Positions 37,271 through 46,408 of a stretch of DNA of 64,000 nucleotides are shown here, piece by piece. The notes under the pieces are model-generated. The model was not told where the DNA came from, ran no database searches, and saw only the letters and a list, made by a program, of their open reading frames with translations. The first letter of the stretch is position 1. Every line of letters begins with the position of its first letter. The stretch lies in the NCBI RefSeq assembly GCF_001053095.1, contig NZ_CGBP01000001.1, positions 124,001 to 188,000 on the forward strand. Reading direction: 5' to 3'. Both the position numbers and the translations under genes were made by a program. This DNA comes from Yersinia similis (GTDB lineage: Bacteria > Pseudomonadota > Gammaproteobacteria > Enterobacterales > Enterobacteriaceae).

Positions 37271-37300
37271 GTCATTGTCATTGTCATTGTCATTGTCATT
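37271..37300. repeat. Hexanucleotide microsatellite (GTCATT)x5
   Basis: Five perfect copies of GTCATT, followed by a partial ERIC end up to about 37336. It lies between the yiuC stop (37346) and the yiuR promoter. Confidence 0.95.
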
Positions 37301-37345
37301 GCAGTTAACGCGCCTACAAATTCAACGACGAGGGTATAATATTAA

Positions 37346-38134
37346 TTAAATTGTCGGTTCCGTTACTAATCCATCAATTAATACTTGCGGTGTCCCTTGT
37401 GAACAACGCTCAATACGCCCTTTCACACCATAAACTTTAGCCAGACTTTGCGGTGTAATCACCTCTTCTGGCTGACCATTGGCGATCAACGTACCATTTT
37501 GTAGCATCAGAACATGATCACCATGGCGCAAGGCAATATTAATGTCATGTACTACCACCACCGTAATAATATTCCGTTGGCGAGTTTCCTGACGTACCAA
37601 GTCCATCACATGGAACTGATAGTTAAGGTCTAAGGCACTGAGGGGTTCATCTAGCAATAACAGTGACGGTTGGCGAATCAGTGATTGTGCCAAGCCCACC
37701 AGTTGCTTCTGCCCACCAGAGAGTTGATCCAGATAACTCAGCGCTAGATGGGCAATCCCCAACCGTTCCAGTAACGCCATGACGTGGGCTTCACTGCGAG
37801 TATTACTACGGCCACCAGAGGCTCGCTGTGCCACGATAATCGATTCCAGCACATGTAAATGCACACCCGCTGGCAACGATTGTGGCAAATACACCACTTT
37901 TTCTGCCCGCTGAGTAAACGGCATTTTCATCAGGTCGCTGTCGTCTAACCACAACTGGCCTTCTGCGTGGTTCAAACCTGCCAGTGAGCGCAATAAGGTT
38001 GATTTACCACTGCCATTCGGCCCAAGTAATACGGTGATTTTGCCGCGAGGAAGCAAGGGCACATTCAGATTTTGGATCACTGGCCGTTTAGGATAGCCCG
38101 TATAAAAGCGCTCAATACGTAAACCCGAAGTCAT
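37346..38134 (-). CDS. yiuC: ABC ATPase YiuC
   Basis: 262 residues: Walker A GPNGSGKST (38-46), signature LSGGQ (138-142), Walker B LLLLDEP (158-164). It is a siderophore importer ATPase of the FecE/FepC type that drives YiuB. The start overlaps the yiuB stop by 4 bases. Not closely alike to the first-operon ATPase beyond shared motifs, so the two importers are separate systems. Confidence 0.88.
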   Translation of the reverse strand: MTSGLRIERFYTGYPKRPVIQNLNVPLLPRGKITVLLGPNGSGKSTLLRSLAGLNHAEGQLWLDDSDLMKMPFTQRAEKVVYLPQSLPAGVHLHVLESIIVAQRASGGRSNTRSEAHVMALLERLGIAHLALSYLDQLSGGQKQLVGLAQSLIRQPSLLLLDEPLSALDLNYQFHVMDLVRQETRQRNIITVVVVHDINIALRHGDHVLMLQNGTLIANGQPEEVITPQSLAKVYGVKGRIERCSQGTPQVLIDGLVTEPTI

Positions 38135-39213
38135 ACATTCCCCCTATGGCGCAGAATAATACTGAGGAAGAATGGCACCCCCACCAGCGAGGTCACGATC
38201 CCAACCGGAATAATAATGCCAGGAATCAGGTTTTTCGATGCAATAGAGGCCATAGACAGCACCAATGCACCAATTAGGGCACTGGCTGGCAAATAAAAAC
38301 GGTGATCTTCGCCAAAAATCATTCGTGCGATATGCGGTGCGACTAATCCGATAAAACCAATCGGGCCGACAAAGGCCACCGCCAGTGCGGATAGCATACT
38401 AATACGCAATAATGTCCCCAGACGTAAACGGCGCACATCAATACCGAAGCTAATGGCACGATCTTCGCCTAAACGTAGGGCTGTCAGCTTCCATGAATTC
38501 ATCATCGACAGCGGTAACATCAATGCAAACACCGCCAGCATAATACCCAGTTTGGTCCAAGATGCTCGTGCCAAACTGCCCATAGTCCAGAACACTAAGC
38601 CTTGTAGCGTGTCTTCACTGGCAATGAACTGCATCATTGATACCAGCGCATTGAAGGTAAAGACCAAGGCAATACCAAACAACACAACACCCGAGCTTGC
38701 AACTCGCGTCCAGCGGGTAATACCATCAAGCATCAACGCGGCGAATAGCGCAAAAATAAAGGCGTTAACCGAAATAAACCACTGATCAGGGACACCCGGT
38801 ATACCAATCCCCGAGACAATCGCCAGCGCAGCACCAAATGCAGCCGCAGAAGACACCCCCAGTGTAAATGGGCTGGCTAGCGGATTATTTAAAATGGTTT
38901 GCATTTCTGCCCCGGCAAGGCCAAGAGACAGGCCAATCACCACTGCCATCAGCGCATACGGTAAGCGAATATCCCAGACGATGACTCGGGTACCGGCATC
39001 GGCACTGGCTGGATCAATCAACGTCTGCCACAGCGATGACAACGTTAAACCAGAAGGCCCCATGGTGAAATCCAACAGCAAGCAGCCAAAAATGGCTAAC
39101 ACCAGCACACCCATAATTAATAAACGGTGGCGTACAATGTTCTGATAACGCCCCATGACACTGAGATCAGGCTGGTTATGTGTTTTTGTCATGGGTTCAG
39201 TAGTTACACTCAT
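38131..39213 (-). CDS. yiuB: FecCD-type permease YiuB
   Basis: 360 residues, with a polar N-terminal arm of about 28 residues, then nine to ten membrane segments and FecCD landmarks (DIRLPYALMAVVIGLSLGLAG, SPFTLGVSSAAAFGAAL, GPIGFIGLVAPHIARM). It is expected to form a homodimeric channel. An alternative ATG at residue 20 is possible. Confidence 0.88.
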   Translation of the reverse strand: MSVTTEPMTKTHNQPDLSVMGRYQNIVRHRLLIMGVLVLAIFGCLLLDFTMGPSGLTLSSLWQTLIDPASADAGTRVIVWDIRLPYALMAVVIGLSLGLAGAEMQTILNNPLASPFTLGVSSAAAFGAALAIVSGIGIPGVPDQWFISVNAFIFALFAALMLDGITRWTRVASSGVVLFGIALVFTFNALVSMMQFIASEDTLQGLVFWTMGSLARASWTKLGIMLAVFALMLPLSMMNSWKLTALRLGEDRAISFGIDVRRLRLGTLLRISMLSALAVAFVGPIGFIGLVAPHIARMIFGEDHRFYLPASALIGALVLSMASIASKNLIPGIIIPVGIVTSLVGVPFFLSIILRHRGNV

Positions 39214-39235
39214 TTGCTTCTATCTACCTACTATG

Positions 39236-39312
39236 GGCCGTATCTGCTACAGACCAATCTGTTACGGGCCAATCTGTTACGGGCTATATTTGATATGGCT
39301 TATATTTGCTAT
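39236..39312. repeat. Degenerate 15-bp tandem array between yiuA and yiuB
   Basis: Five 15-16 base units based on GGCCAATCTGTTACG. Two adjacent units are nearly identical; the outer ones change towards GGCTATATTTGATAT. The array separates yiuA from yiuB by most of the 131-base gap. Confidence 0.8.
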
Positions 39313-39344
39313 GGATTAGGCCACTTCAAATCCACTCGGTCACT

Positions 39345-40514
39345 TCAATCCAACTCTCTTTTTGCCTCAATCCAATAGGTGCCACTTGGCTCGACGGCCA
39401 AAAACTGTGAATACAGGCTGTCCATAGTTTTTTTCGGATCGAGATCAGCAAACTGCTCTGGATAGAACCATTTGGCAAAGCTTTGAATTGCCAATACGTT
39501 ATACGGTGAATTGTAATAATTGTGCCAAATCGCATAGCTATGACCCGTGTTGACCGCATTTAGAGTATTGATCCCCTTGCGGCCCAGAACTTTTTGCAAC
39601 GAGGCTTGTGCCTGCTCTGGCGTCACCTGCGCACCAAGGGCGACACCCGGCGCATTGCTGCCTGGTGATTTGCCCCCACTGGCAATGTAGATATCTGGTT
39701 TCGCCGCCAATACTTTTTCTAAATTCACAGTACCTAGCGAGCCTGGTAGTAGGTTTTTAGCAATATTATTGCCGCCCGCCTGATCGATAAAGTCGCCCAT
39801 ATTGCCCTTCCCGGCAGTACCACAGCACTCTTCCGACGCCCCTGCGCGTAATTCAATGAATACGCTCGGTTTTTTATCTTCCGGGATTTTATTGGTGACA
39901 TCGGTCACCTTGTACACATTATCTTGATAGAAATTAATGTAGTTTTCAGCTTGCTGCTCGCGGTGCAGGGCTTTGCCCAGTAAGCGTATACTTGGCAACG
40001 TGTTCTTTAATGGCGAATTACGGAAATCCACGAAAACAACCGGTACACCGGCTTTCTCAAGTTGCTTGACTAATTCACTGCCTTTACCTGGACCATGGCC
40101 AGATAAACCAAAAATAGCGATATCCGGATTTAAGGTGAGCACCTTTTCCGGGCTGATACTGTCAGCCGTCGTATTACCAATGAGGGGGATTTGATCAATC
40201 TGCGGGAATTTTGCTTTATAGGTGGCGTAAGTTTGGGGATCCAGTTTGCGAAAATCGCCCTGCCAGCCAACAATACGGTCTAACGGTTTCTTACCTTCCA
40301 ATAAAGAGACAGCATAGAACAAGCGCCCTTCACCCAGTAAAATACGATCAACTTTAGCCGGTATTGTTACCGTACGGCCAGCCATGTCAGTAACTGTCGC
40401 AGCCAAGGCACTAAAGCCAGTCATCAAGGCCCATCCCAATAACAGACTGATACTTAACCCTTTAACCATTTTTAGTGAAACACATTTCACGCCAAACCCC
40501 TTACCTGTTCCCAT
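39345..40514 (-). CDS. yiuA: Iron-siderophore periplasmic binding protein YiuA
   Basis: 389 residues as drawn, or 374 from the later ATG at residue 16. The signal peptide ends FSALAA. A FecB/TroA-type binding fold follows (ATVTDMAGRTVTIP, PDIAIFGLSGHGPGKG, AGGNNIAKNLLPG). An unusual EECCGTAGKGN segment holds adjacent cysteines. It is first in the yiuABC-yiuR group and has a strong Fur box upstream. Confidence 0.87.
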   Translation of the reverse strand: MGTGKGFGVKCVSLKMVKGLSISLLLGWALMTGFSALAATVTDMAGRTVTIPAKVDRILLGEGRLFYAVSLLEGKKPLDRIVGWQGDFRKLDPQTYATYKAKFPQIDQIPLIGNTTADSISPEKVLTLNPDIAIFGLSGHGPGKGSELVKQLEKAGVPVVFVDFRNSPLKNTLPSIRLLGKALHREQQAENYINFYQDNVYKVTDVTNKIPEDKKPSVFIELRAGASEECCGTAGKGNMGDFIDQAGGNNIAKNLLPGSLGTVNLEKVLAAKPDIYIASGGKSPGSNAPGVALGAQVTPEQAQASLQKVLGRKGINTLNAVNTGHSYAIWHNYYNSPYNVLAIQSFAKWFYPEQFADLDPKKTMDSLYSQFLAVEPSGTYWIEAKRELD

Positions 40515-40534
40515 AAGATGGCGCTAACAATAAA

Positions 40535-40553
40535 GCAAATGATAATACTTATC
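40535..40553 (-). promoter_or_regulatory. Fur box upstream of yiuA
   Basis: GCAAATGATAATACTTATC follows the three-hexamer GATAAT-GATAAT-C-ATTATC layout closely, 21 bases upstream of the yiuA frame. Iron repression of yiuABC is expected. Confidence 0.65.
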
Positions 40554-40725
40554 AATAAGATTGCCACAAGTAATTGAACGTAACTTTTTGTAAGTGTTTG
40601 CCTGGTAATATTATTGAATCAGTTTGGCTAATGTAGCCTGATGTTCACGGGTAGAACGAAACCAATACCAGCAAATTTCGTGCTGAATATTGCATCTGTT
40701 ACCGCTAATTTATAGACACTAAAGA

Positions 40726-40746
40726 AGGGCGATAGCGTTATCGCCC
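40726..40746. terminator. First copy of GGGCGATA hairpin
   Basis: AGGGCGATA and TATCGCCC pair around GCGT. A nearly identical hairpin lies at 40914-40935, and the two bracket YPAL copy 2. Confidence 0.6.
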
Positions 40747-40747
40747 G

Positions 40748-40914
40748 TCAGACTGCTGACAAACCCCGATGACGCGATCTTGAACGGTGAGGATAGGCAG
40801 AGGAGTAAAGAGTCCGCGCCAAGGATGGCGCGGCTCGAGCCTACATGGATGTATTTACGGCGTCTTTACGATCTGCCTGTTCTCTCCGTCGCGGGCACTT
40901 TGTCAATAACCTCA
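40748..40914. repeat. YPAL-like palindromic element, copy 2
   Basis: 167 bp, nearly identical to copy 1 at 34639 but inverted (TCAGACTGCTGACAAACC ... TCAATAACCTCA). It lies between the yiuA promoter region and lysP, inside two copies of one hairpin. Confidence 0.88.
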
Positions 40915-40935
40915 GGGCGATAGAGTTATCGCCCT
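40914..40935 (-). terminator. lysP terminator hairpin
   Basis: AGGGCGATA (40914-40922) and TATCGCCCT (40927-40935) form a 9-bp stem with a GAGT loop, 30 bases after the lysP stop. There is no strong T-run. Confidence 0.6.
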
Positions 40936-40964
40936 TCAGACTCACATTATAGAGCTAAGTACCA

Positions 40965-42476
40965 TCACCGACTTGTCGGTTCCTGATGATCTTCACTCTC
41001 ATCACGCCATTTCGGGAATTCCATCTCTTGGTATTTCACTACCCGCGTACCACGGCTGAGCTTATAGCCAAACCAAATCACCAGGAACAATGGAATACCA
41101 ATATAGGTTGCCGTCACGCCATACCAATCAATACGGTCTTGCAGGAATGCCTGATAATTCTGGCCTAACGTGATGATTAGACACAGGACGAAGGCAAAGA
41201 TCGGCCCCAGCGGGAAGAAACCAGACTGATACGGTAAGTCGTTCAAGTCACGGCCCTGCATCATATAGCCCCGACGGAAGCGGTAGTGACTGATGGCAAT
41301 ACCCAACCAGGCGATAAACCCAGTCATCCCCGAGGTATTCAGTAACCACAAATACACGGTTTGGTTACCAAACATGGAGCTAAGGAAGCACAAGCCTGCA
41401 ACGACTGTCGTGGCGTACAGCGCATTACGAGGGACACCGCCCTTAGATAACTTGGCAAAAATACGCGGTGCTTTGCCTTCAGAGGCTAAGGTAAACAGCA
41501 TACGGGTCGAGGCATACATCCCCGAGTTACCCGCCGATAAAACAGCGGTCAAAATAACCGCATTCATCACTGCGGCTGCAGATAACAGACCCGCATTCTG
41601 GAATACCAGTGTAAACGGGCTGACGCTGATATCTTTCACATCGTTGCGTAACAAACTTGGGTCGGTATACGGAATAATCAGACTAATAATCAGAATAGCG
41701 AAGATATAGAACAACAGAATACGCCAGAACACTTTGCGAATGGCCTTTGGAATATTTTTGCCTGGATCTTTGGATTCCCCAGCCGCAATACCAATCAATT
41801 CAGTCCCCTGGAAGGAGAATCCGACGATCATTGCCACCCCAATCATGGCAGAGAAACCACCGGCAAATGGTGCATCACCGATAGTCCAATTATGCCAACC
41901 CGCCGTTTCGCCCCCTTTCATGATACCAGTGATCATCATGACACCAACGATGATGAAGATAACCACGGTCGTCACTTTAATCAGCGAGAACCAGTATTCC
42001 GCTTCACCGAAACCTTTCACCGAGATGTAGTTCAGTAAGAACATCAGGCCAAGGAATAAAGCACTCCAGATCCAACCGGGCGCGTCCGGGAACCAGTAGT
42101 TCATTACTAACTGTGCGGCTACCAAGTCAACTGCAATGGTTACCGCCCAGTTGTACCAGTAGTTCCAACCCAGGGCAAAACCAAATCCTTCCTCGACATA
42201 TTTAGAACCATAAGTAGAGAATGAGCCTGAAACTGGCATGAACGCAGCCAATTCTCCCAAGCTGGTCATCAGGAAGTAAACCATCAAGCCAATCAATGCG
42301 TAGGAGAGCAATGCCCCTCCCGGACCGGCTTGCGATACCGTTGCACCAGAGGCAACAAATAAACCGGTACCAATAGAACCACCGATAGCAATCATGGCTA
42401 AATGCCGCGATTTAAGCTCCCGGCGTAAGCGCTGTGCACCCTGCTGCGCTGGGATTTTAGTATTTTGCTGAGTCAT
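40965..42476 (-). CDS. lysP: Lysine-specific permease LysP
   Basis: 503 residues (E. coli 489) with twelve membrane segments. It matches E. coli LysP in long blocks: HLAMIAIGGSIGTGLFVASG, GFSFQGTELIGIAAGES, IIPYTDPSLLRNDVKDIS and SGMYASTRMLFTLA. It imports L-lysine by proton symport and in E. coli also controls CadC. The N-terminal arm is about 14 residues longer. Neighbours yeiE, yeiH and nfo keep the E. coli order. Confidence 0.96.
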   Translation of the reverse strand: MTQQNTKIPAQQGAQRLRRELKSRHLAMIAIGGSIGTGLFVASGATVSQAGPGGALLSYALIGLMVYFLMTSLGELAAFMPVSGSFSTYGSKYVEEGFGFALGWNYWYNWAVTIAVDLVAAQLVMNYWFPDAPGWIWSALFLGLMFLLNYISVKGFGEAEYWFSLIKVTTVVIFIIVGVMMITGIMKGGETAGWHNWTIGDAPFAGGFSAMIGVAMIVGFSFQGTELIGIAAGESKDPGKNIPKAIRKVFWRILLFYIFAILIISLIIPYTDPSLLRNDVKDISVSPFTLVFQNAGLLSAAAVMNAVILTAVLSAGNSGMYASTRMLFTLASEGKAPRIFAKLSKGGVPRNALYATTVVAGLCFLSSMFGNQTVYLWLLNTSGMTGFIAWLGIAISHYRFRRGYMMQGRDLNDLPYQSGFFPLGPIFAFVLCLIITLGQNYQAFLQDRIDWYGVTATYIGIPLFLVIWFGYKLSRGTRVVKYQEMEFPKWRDESEDHQEPTSR

Positions 42477-42736
42477 TCTTACCCTAATCCACCCTTAAAA
42501 ATAAGGCGGGATTGTAACAAATCTCACCGGCTCGGATAGCCAGAATACACTGATATAAGATACCTTCATAATCCCGGCTAAATTATTAGTAAAAGCCTAA
42601 ATGATAAATAAAAGCGGATATAGGGTGGGTATTCTGACCGAAAAAACTCACCCTACTGGTATAAAACACTTTACCGAGATAAAGCATGTCATCAGCATAA
42701 AACACGTCGCACACACTGCTGCAGTGGCGCATTTTA

Positions 42737-43606
42737 CTATTCTTCCTGACAATAGCTAAGAAAGCGCTGCAAAGCGTTAGAGATATGTTTTTGCCGATGA
42801 TGGATCAGATACAACGTGCGAATTAAAGGCGGTAAAGGAATATTAAGCTCGACCAATTCACCGCTGGCGAGTTGATCGGCAATCACCCGCCGCGAGAGGC
42901 AACTGACCCCCATCCCGTAGCGAACAGCGCGCTTTATTGCCTCGGAGTTACCCAACTCCATCACTAATTTAAAGTGTGGTAATTGTGCCAAGAGTAAATG
43001 ATCGAGGACTTCACGCGTCCCTGAGCCACGCTCACGTAAAATCCAGTCGGCATCAGCAAGGTCCACTAACGTTAGCGCCTTATGACATAAGGGGCTATCA
43101 GGGGCAGCAAACACCACTAGCTCGTCTCGTAGCCAATTTTGCGTAACTAATTCGGGCATATGACACGGCCCTTCAATCAGACCAAGGTCACCGCGAAAGT
43201 CGGCGACAGCTTCGATCACATCTTGGCTATTACCGATATTCAGCTCTAAAGGTGTACCGGGGAAGTCACGGCGATATTTGGCAATCATCCCCGGTAGCAT
43301 GTAGTTACCAATAGTGCTGCTGGCGGCGATGCGTAATGCGCCCAAATCGTGTAAGAAAAGCTGTTCGATTTCGATGGCCTGATCGAGTAATGCCAACGCT
43401 TTGGGATAAAGCAATCGCCCATGCTCATTCGTGACTAAACGCTTACCCACGCGGTCAAAAAGCTGCACCCCAAGTTGCCCTTCTAAATCCGCCAATGCTG
43501 CGCTGACTGCCGATTGTGAAAGCGCAAGTACCACGGAGGCTTGGGTCGTTGAGCCACTTTTTAGCACCTCAGTAAAGACTTCGAGTTGACGCAAGGTTAT
43601 ATGCAT
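42737..43606 (-). CDS. yeiE: LysR-type regulator YeiE
   Basis: 289 residues. The N-terminal helix-turn-helix ([20 protein letters not shown], residues 8-27; [21 protein letters not shown]) is followed by a LysR substrate domain. In E. coli YeiE lies between lysP and yeiH; in several enterics it has been linked to sulfite response and motility. It is divergent from yeiH across a 657-base gap, so yeiH is a likely target. Confidence 0.92.
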   Translation of the reverse strand: MHITLRQLEVFTEVLKSGSTTQASVVLALSQSAVSAALADLEGQLGVQLFDRVGKRLVTNEHGRLLYPKALALLDQAIEIEQLFLHDLGALRIAASSTIGNYMLPGMIAKYRRDFPGTPLELNIGNSQDVIEAVADFRGDLGLIEGPCHMPELVTQNWLRDELVVFAAPDSPLCHKALTLVDLADADWILRERGSGTREVLDHLLLAQLPHFKLVMELGNSEAIKRAVRYGMGVSCLSRRVIADQLASGELVELNIPLPPLIRTLYLIHHRQKHISNALQRFLSYCQEE

Positions 43607-44263
43607 AACACTCTCTGTAGTAATAAAGGGGAACAGTAATCAAGGGGGACGCGGTTATTGACGAGGTGAGTATATAGCCTCAATCACCGTATAAGACTAA
43701 CACCTTTAAGTAAAAATGGGGGGGTGGTAGATAAAATCAGACCATTCAATGCAATTCGTTATCATTGAATGTTAAAAATAAATGATACGGAATAGCCGAA
43801 AGAATAATGATAAGTGCATGTAAAATAAACCATATAGCCAAAAAACAGCTAAATATTTAATAGGATGCCATACCTTGTTCTATTTTAAAGGGATTAACAT
43901 GTCGCCAAGGAACTATATAGAAAGGATATAAATTATATAATTTGAAAAAATAAGCGGACAAATAAGCAGAAATGCGACAATAAATAAGGGCCGCGGTTAC
44001 ACAGACTTATTTACAGGGTCATCTCACCCACAACGGCTATTTCATAGCTGGTTTTTTCATAGCAAAAATCCACATTCCGCGGTCATTAGTGATGCGCCCC
44101 TCGCCTACCTTTTACTGAATTCGCTGATATCTGATACCGCTCAAAATATAATCCCGCACGCAGCATTACCACTTATACTGATAAGATATAAATATATAAT
44201 GAATTTATCTATTAAAACAATATCGTTAAACTATGCCCATATTCATTGCAAACAGGAGGTCAC
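43607..44263. other. Divergent yeiE-yeiH regulatory gap
   Basis: 657 bases with no supportable gene. It is moderately AT-rich. Probably holds both promoters. I see no ERIC or YPAL copy here. Confidence 0.6.
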
Positions 44264-45352
44264 ATGGCGACTTCTCAGACAAAAGAACTCCCCCGCCCTC
44301 AGCTGTTTACTCTGATGATCCGCTATATTCCGGGTTTGATGTTAACGGGTGTGATTACCGGCGTAGCCCTTAACGTGGGCGATATGCCGTGGTTTATCAA
44401 TATGGGGCTGGGGGCGCTGACCCTAGCTATTCTATTCGGCATTATCGTGGGAAATACGCTGTACCCATGGCTACAACCAGTCTGTTCTGATGGTGTGGTC
44501 TATGCCAAACAGTATTTACTGCGGCTAGGGATCATTTTGTACGGTTTCCGCCTGACTTTTCAGCAAGTGGCTGATGTCGGGGCGACCGGGATGGTGATCG
44601 ATTTATTGACCCTAAGCTCCACCTTTATACTGGCGTGTTGGCTGGGCAAGCGGGTATTTGATCTGGATCAGCAAACAGTGATGTTGATCGGAGCCGGTAG
44701 TAGCATCTGTGGTGCCGCCGCCATTATGGCCACGGAACCCGTATTAAAAGCGGATGCCAGTAAAGTGGCGGTTGCCGTTGCCACCGTGGTCATTTTCGGT
44801 ACGCTGGCTATTTTTGTTTACCCTTGGTTGTATCAGCTAAACCTGCATTATCAATGGTTGCCTTTCAGCCAAGAGACATTTGGTATTTTCGCCGGTTCGA
44901 CCATCCATGAAGTGGCTCAGGTCGTCGCTGCCGGACATGCTATTGGCCCTGATGCTGAAAATGCGGCGGTGATCACCAAGATGATCCGCGTGATGATGTT
45001 GGCACCGTTCCTGCTGCTACTTTCCGCCTATCTGGGCCGTAGCCGCATAAAAACAAGCGGTGAAAAACGTGAGAAAAGCGCTATCACTATCCCGTGGTTT
45101 GCGGTGATATTTATTCTGATGGCGGGTTTTAACTCACTGAATCTGTTGCCTGCAGCATGGGTTAATCATTTGATTACGCTGGATACTATTCTGTTGGCCA
45201 TGGCAATGGCTGCGCTGGGGTTAACCACGCACATTGGTTCCATCCGACAAGCCGGGGTGAAACCGCTGTTACTGGCCCTGTTGTTGTTCATCTGGTTATT
45301 GGTAGGTGGAACTGGTATCAACTTATTTGTGCAACATATCGCACTTGTGTAA
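44264..45352 (+). CDS. yeiH: YeiH (UPF0324) membrane protein
   Basis: 362 residues from the ATG at 44264, chosen for AGGAGGT just upstream; a frame six codons longer starts before it. It has about ten membrane segments and the family motif [21 protein letters not shown], plus [17 protein letters not shown]. The family is called putative sulfate exporter (PSE). With YeiE it may serve in sulfite handling. Confidence 0.92.
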   Translation: MATSQTKELPRPQLFTLMIRYIPGLMLTGVITGVALNVGDMPWFINMGLGALTLAILFGIIVGNTLYPWLQPVCSDGVVYAKQYLLRLGIILYGFRLTFQQVADVGATGMVIDLLTLSSTFILACWLGKRVFDLDQQTVMLIGAGSSICGAAAIMATEPVLKADASKVAVAVATVVIFGTLAIFVYPWLYQLNLHYQWLPFSQETFGIFAGSTIHEVAQVVAAGHAIGPDAENAAVITKMIRVMMLAPFLLLLSAYLGRSRIKTSGEKREKSAITIPWFAVIFILMAGFNSLNLLPAAWVNHLITLDTILLAMAMAALGLTTHIGSIRQAGVKPLLLALLLFIWLLVGGTGINLFVQHIALV

Positions 45353-45398
45353 ATCATCCCACTTGTGCAAAACATCATAGGCTAAAACAGACCGTTTG

Positions 45399-45417
45399 AG
45401 GGCCGTATCCGCGGCCC
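45399..45417 (+). terminator. Hairpin after yeiH
   Basis: AGGGCC and GGCCCT pair around GTATCCGC, followed by TACTTCCCTT. It is 47 bases past the yeiH stop. Confidence 0.5.
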
Positions 45418-45496
45418 TTACTTCCCTTCACCGCTTATCCCATTCAATCATGTCCCTATCAATGCCATAATGGCCGGGTTATCAAAGGAGAATGGA

Positions 45497-46342
45497 ATGA
45501 AATTTGTCGGTGCACATGTCAGCGCAGCGGGTGGTGTAGATCAAGCGGTAATTAGAGCGCATGAACTTGAGGCCACGGCCTTTGCGCTGTTTACCAAGAA
45601 TCAACGTCAATGGCGGGCCGCCCCTTTAGCGGAAGACGTGATTGAGAAATTTAAACTCGCGTGTGAGAAGTACGGCTATACCTCGGCACAAATTCTGCCT
45701 CACGATAGTTACCTGATTAATCTCGGGCACCCAGTCACCGAAGCACTGGAAAAATCCCGTGAAGCCTTTATCGATGAGTTGGTTCGTTGCCAGCAACTAG
45801 GGCTATCATTACTGAACTTCCATCCCGGTAGCCATTTACTGCAAATTGATGAAGACCAATGCTTGGCGCGAATTGCCGAATCGATCAACATCGCGTTAGA
45901 CACCACTGAAGGCGTGACTGCGGTGATTGAGAACACCGCAGGTCAGGGCAGTAACCTGGGCTTTAAGTTTGAACATTTAGCCGCCATCATTGAAAGAGTG
46001 GAAGATAAAAGCCGCGTCGGCGTCTGTATTGATACCTGCCATGCTTTCGCCGCAGGCTATGATTTACGGACTGAAGAGGATTGTGAGCACACCTTCGCGG
46101 CACTGGGCAATATCGTCGGCTTCCAGTATCTCCGTGGTATGCATCTTAATGATGCGAAAAGCGAATTTAACAGCCGGGTTGACCGCCACCACAGCCTGGG
46201 TGAAGGCAATATCGGCAAAACCGTGTTCAGCTATATTATGCGCGACCCACGTTTCGATAATATCCCATTAATTCTGGAAACGGTGAATATGGATATCTGG
46301 GCCGAAGAGATAGCCTGGCTGAAATCACAGGCAGAGGTTTAG
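45497..46342 (+). CDS. nfo: Endonuclease IV
   Basis: 281 residues from the ATG at 45497, with AAGGAG upstream; the frame to 45470 is not used. It is an AP endonuclease of base excision repair with a trinuclear zinc site; signature blocks are [49 protein letters not shown] and [11 protein letters not shown]. It aligns with E. coli Nfo (285) throughout. SoxRS control is known in E. coli. Confidence 0.96.
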   Translation: MKFVGAHVSAAGGVDQAVIRAHELEATAFALFTKNQRQWRAAPLAEDVIEKFKLACEKYGYTSAQILPHDSYLINLGHPVTEALEKSREAFIDELVRCQQLGLSLLNFHPGSHLLQIDEDQCLARIAESINIALDTTEGVTAVIENTAGQGSNLGFKFEHLAAIIERVEDKSRVGVCIDTCHAFAAGYDLRTEEDCEHTFAALGNIVGFQYLRGMHLNDAKSEFNSRVDRHHSLGEGNIGKTVFSYIMRDPRFDNIPLILETVNMDIWAEEIAWLKSQAEV

Positions 46343-46356
46343 CCATCGTTGTAACG

Positions 46357-46387
46357 TAAAAAATACCCGCCAGTAAACCTGTCGGGT
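46357..46387 (-). terminator. psaC terminator
   Basis: On the minus strand ACCCG-A-CAG GTTTA CTG-G-CGGGT forms a stem with one internal mismatch, followed by ATTTTTT. It is 22 bases past the psaC stop, between convergent nfo and psaC. Confidence 0.7.
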
Positions 46388-46408
46388 TGTGTATCATTGC
46401 GGATGCCT

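Noticed and set aside
42477-42736. Lysine riboswitch upstream of lysP
   Set aside because: 260 bases would fit one, but I saw no L-box core and enterobacterial lysP is controlled by other means.
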